A stretch of DNA of 64,000 bases from CAVOEB01 sp965249645. Its GTDB lineage: Bacteria > Pseudomonadota > Alphaproteobacteria > UBA828 > JAPUJA01. The stretch's first letter is position 1, and every line of letters starts with the position of its first letter. The DNA lies in NCBI GenBank assembly GCA_965249645.1, contig CBDFML010000011.1, positions 558,001 through 622,000 on the forward strand, written 5' to 3'. Positions 63,723 to 64,000 of the stretch are shown here, piece after piece. The position numbers and the translations under genes are program-made. A model generated the notes under the pieces. It was not told where the DNA came from and did no database searches. It worked only from the letters and a program-made list of their open reading frames with translations.

Positions 63723-64000
63723 CTACTCGACCCGCCCGCTGACGGTGAACTCGGCGATGTCGCCCCGCCAGGTAAGGCAATCGATGTCGAAGGGCCGGCC
63801 ATCGGCGTCGAAAACCACCTGGGTCACGAGAATGCCGGCGCTGCCCGGCATTTGGTCAAGCAGGCGCGCATCATCATCGTTCAACTCGACCAGCCGGAGC
63901 GAGATTTCATGGCGGTTGGGCTGGACGCCGTATTCGTTTTCCAGGATGTCAAAGAACGAGCCGTGCAGATCGTGATCGTGGAAGTCGGGAAATCGGCGCG
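63723..64000 (-). CDS. GntR-family regulator, UTRA effector domain (N-terminal part outside window)
   Basis: The last 92 codons of a minus-strand gene match the UTRA domain of HutC-type GntR regulators: HGSFFDILENEYGVQPNR, then LLDQMPGSAGILVTQVVFDADGRPF and a terminal DIAEFTVSGRVE. The DNA-binding winged helix lies beyond the window end. UTRA domains bind small metabolites such as histidine derivatives or sugars. It probably regulates the FAD-GcvT gene that follows. Confidence 0.75.
   Translation of the reverse strand, partial: RRFPDFHDHDLHGSFFDILENEYGVQPNRHEISLRLVELNDDDARLLDQMPGSAGILVTQVVFDADGRPFDIDCLTWRGDIAEFTVSGRVE

Overview
The window looks like chromosomal DNA of a GC-rich, heterotrophic alphaproteobacterium, probably marine. 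This is inferred from the densely packed GC-rich genes, many ATGA/GTGA overlaps, the amount of ABC, Liv and MFS import capacity, and a dddP-type DMSP lyase. I see no phage, transposase, integrase, rRNA or CRISPR. The only stable RNA gene is a tRNA-Arg(CCT) on the minus strand near 52.4 kb. Housekeeping content is thin (typA, a sirtuin, an M48 protease, an SNase-like protein). Most of the rest is import and catabolism of small nitrogen, sulfur and methylated compounds.

Layout. 0-4.2 kb: ProX/ProV/ProW-type betaine ABC transporter with a fused double permease and a hairpin after the binding-protein gene. 4.3-12.9 kb: M24 peptidase-like protein, amidase, class III aminotransferase (frameshifted), collapsed SDR remnant, acyl-CoA dehydrogenase, convergent AMP-forming ligase, second M24 paralogue. 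12.9-14 kb: secreted ankyrin protein interrupted by one UGA. 14.1-17.8 kb: SDR, trimethylamine-dehydrogenase-like flavoprotein, 2OG-oxygenase-like protein. 17.8-23.8 kb: sirtuin, two luciferase-like monooxygenases, FAH-family protein, TypA. 23.9-29.9 kb: four-gene minus-strand operon (DUF1989, S15-type hydrolase, amidase, deacetylase) divergent from an MFS transporter. 30-32.1 kb: fused E1 alpha-beta dehydrogenase with a frameshift. 32.4-35.3 kb: aldehyde dehydrogenase, DeoR regulator, VOC protein. 35.3-38.7 kb: glutamine-synthetase-like ligase and two tandem DMT transporters. 38.8-41.2 kb: P450, ferredoxin, deacetylase with a Trp-to-UGA change. 41.5-46.4 kb: complete Liv-type importer. 46.4-52.4 kb: Rieske oxygenase, Tat-exported PotD-like binding protein, TenA, GMC-oxidoreductase remnant, second TMADH-like protein. 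52.4-57 kb: tRNA, PhyH-family oxygenase, candidate selenoprotein of the GrdB family, a 53-residue leader protein with a PNPOx-like protein, DAO-family oxidase. 57-64 kb: PagL-like protein, SNase, M48 protease, DddP, a DMGDH-type FAD/GcvT protein and the end of a GntR regulator.

How the genes may work together. Many point to turnover of methylated amines and sulfonium compounds: betaine-type uptake, Rieske N-demethylase-like oxygenase, dimethylglycine/sarcosine-dehydrogenase-like FAD-GcvT protein, two TMADH-like flavoproteins, DddP and an SfnG/RutA-like monooxygenase. This is inferred from families; the genes do not form one operon.

The most notable observation is the minus-strand gene 53505-54734. 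Its single in-frame UGA sits in a U-x-x-C-T-R context, as at the selenocysteine of glycine reductase protein B. By contrast, the other two in-frame UGAs (13322 and 40871), two single-base frameshifts (about 8370 and 31650) and two genes shrunk by in-frame deletions (8621 and 49733) look like decay or assembly error.
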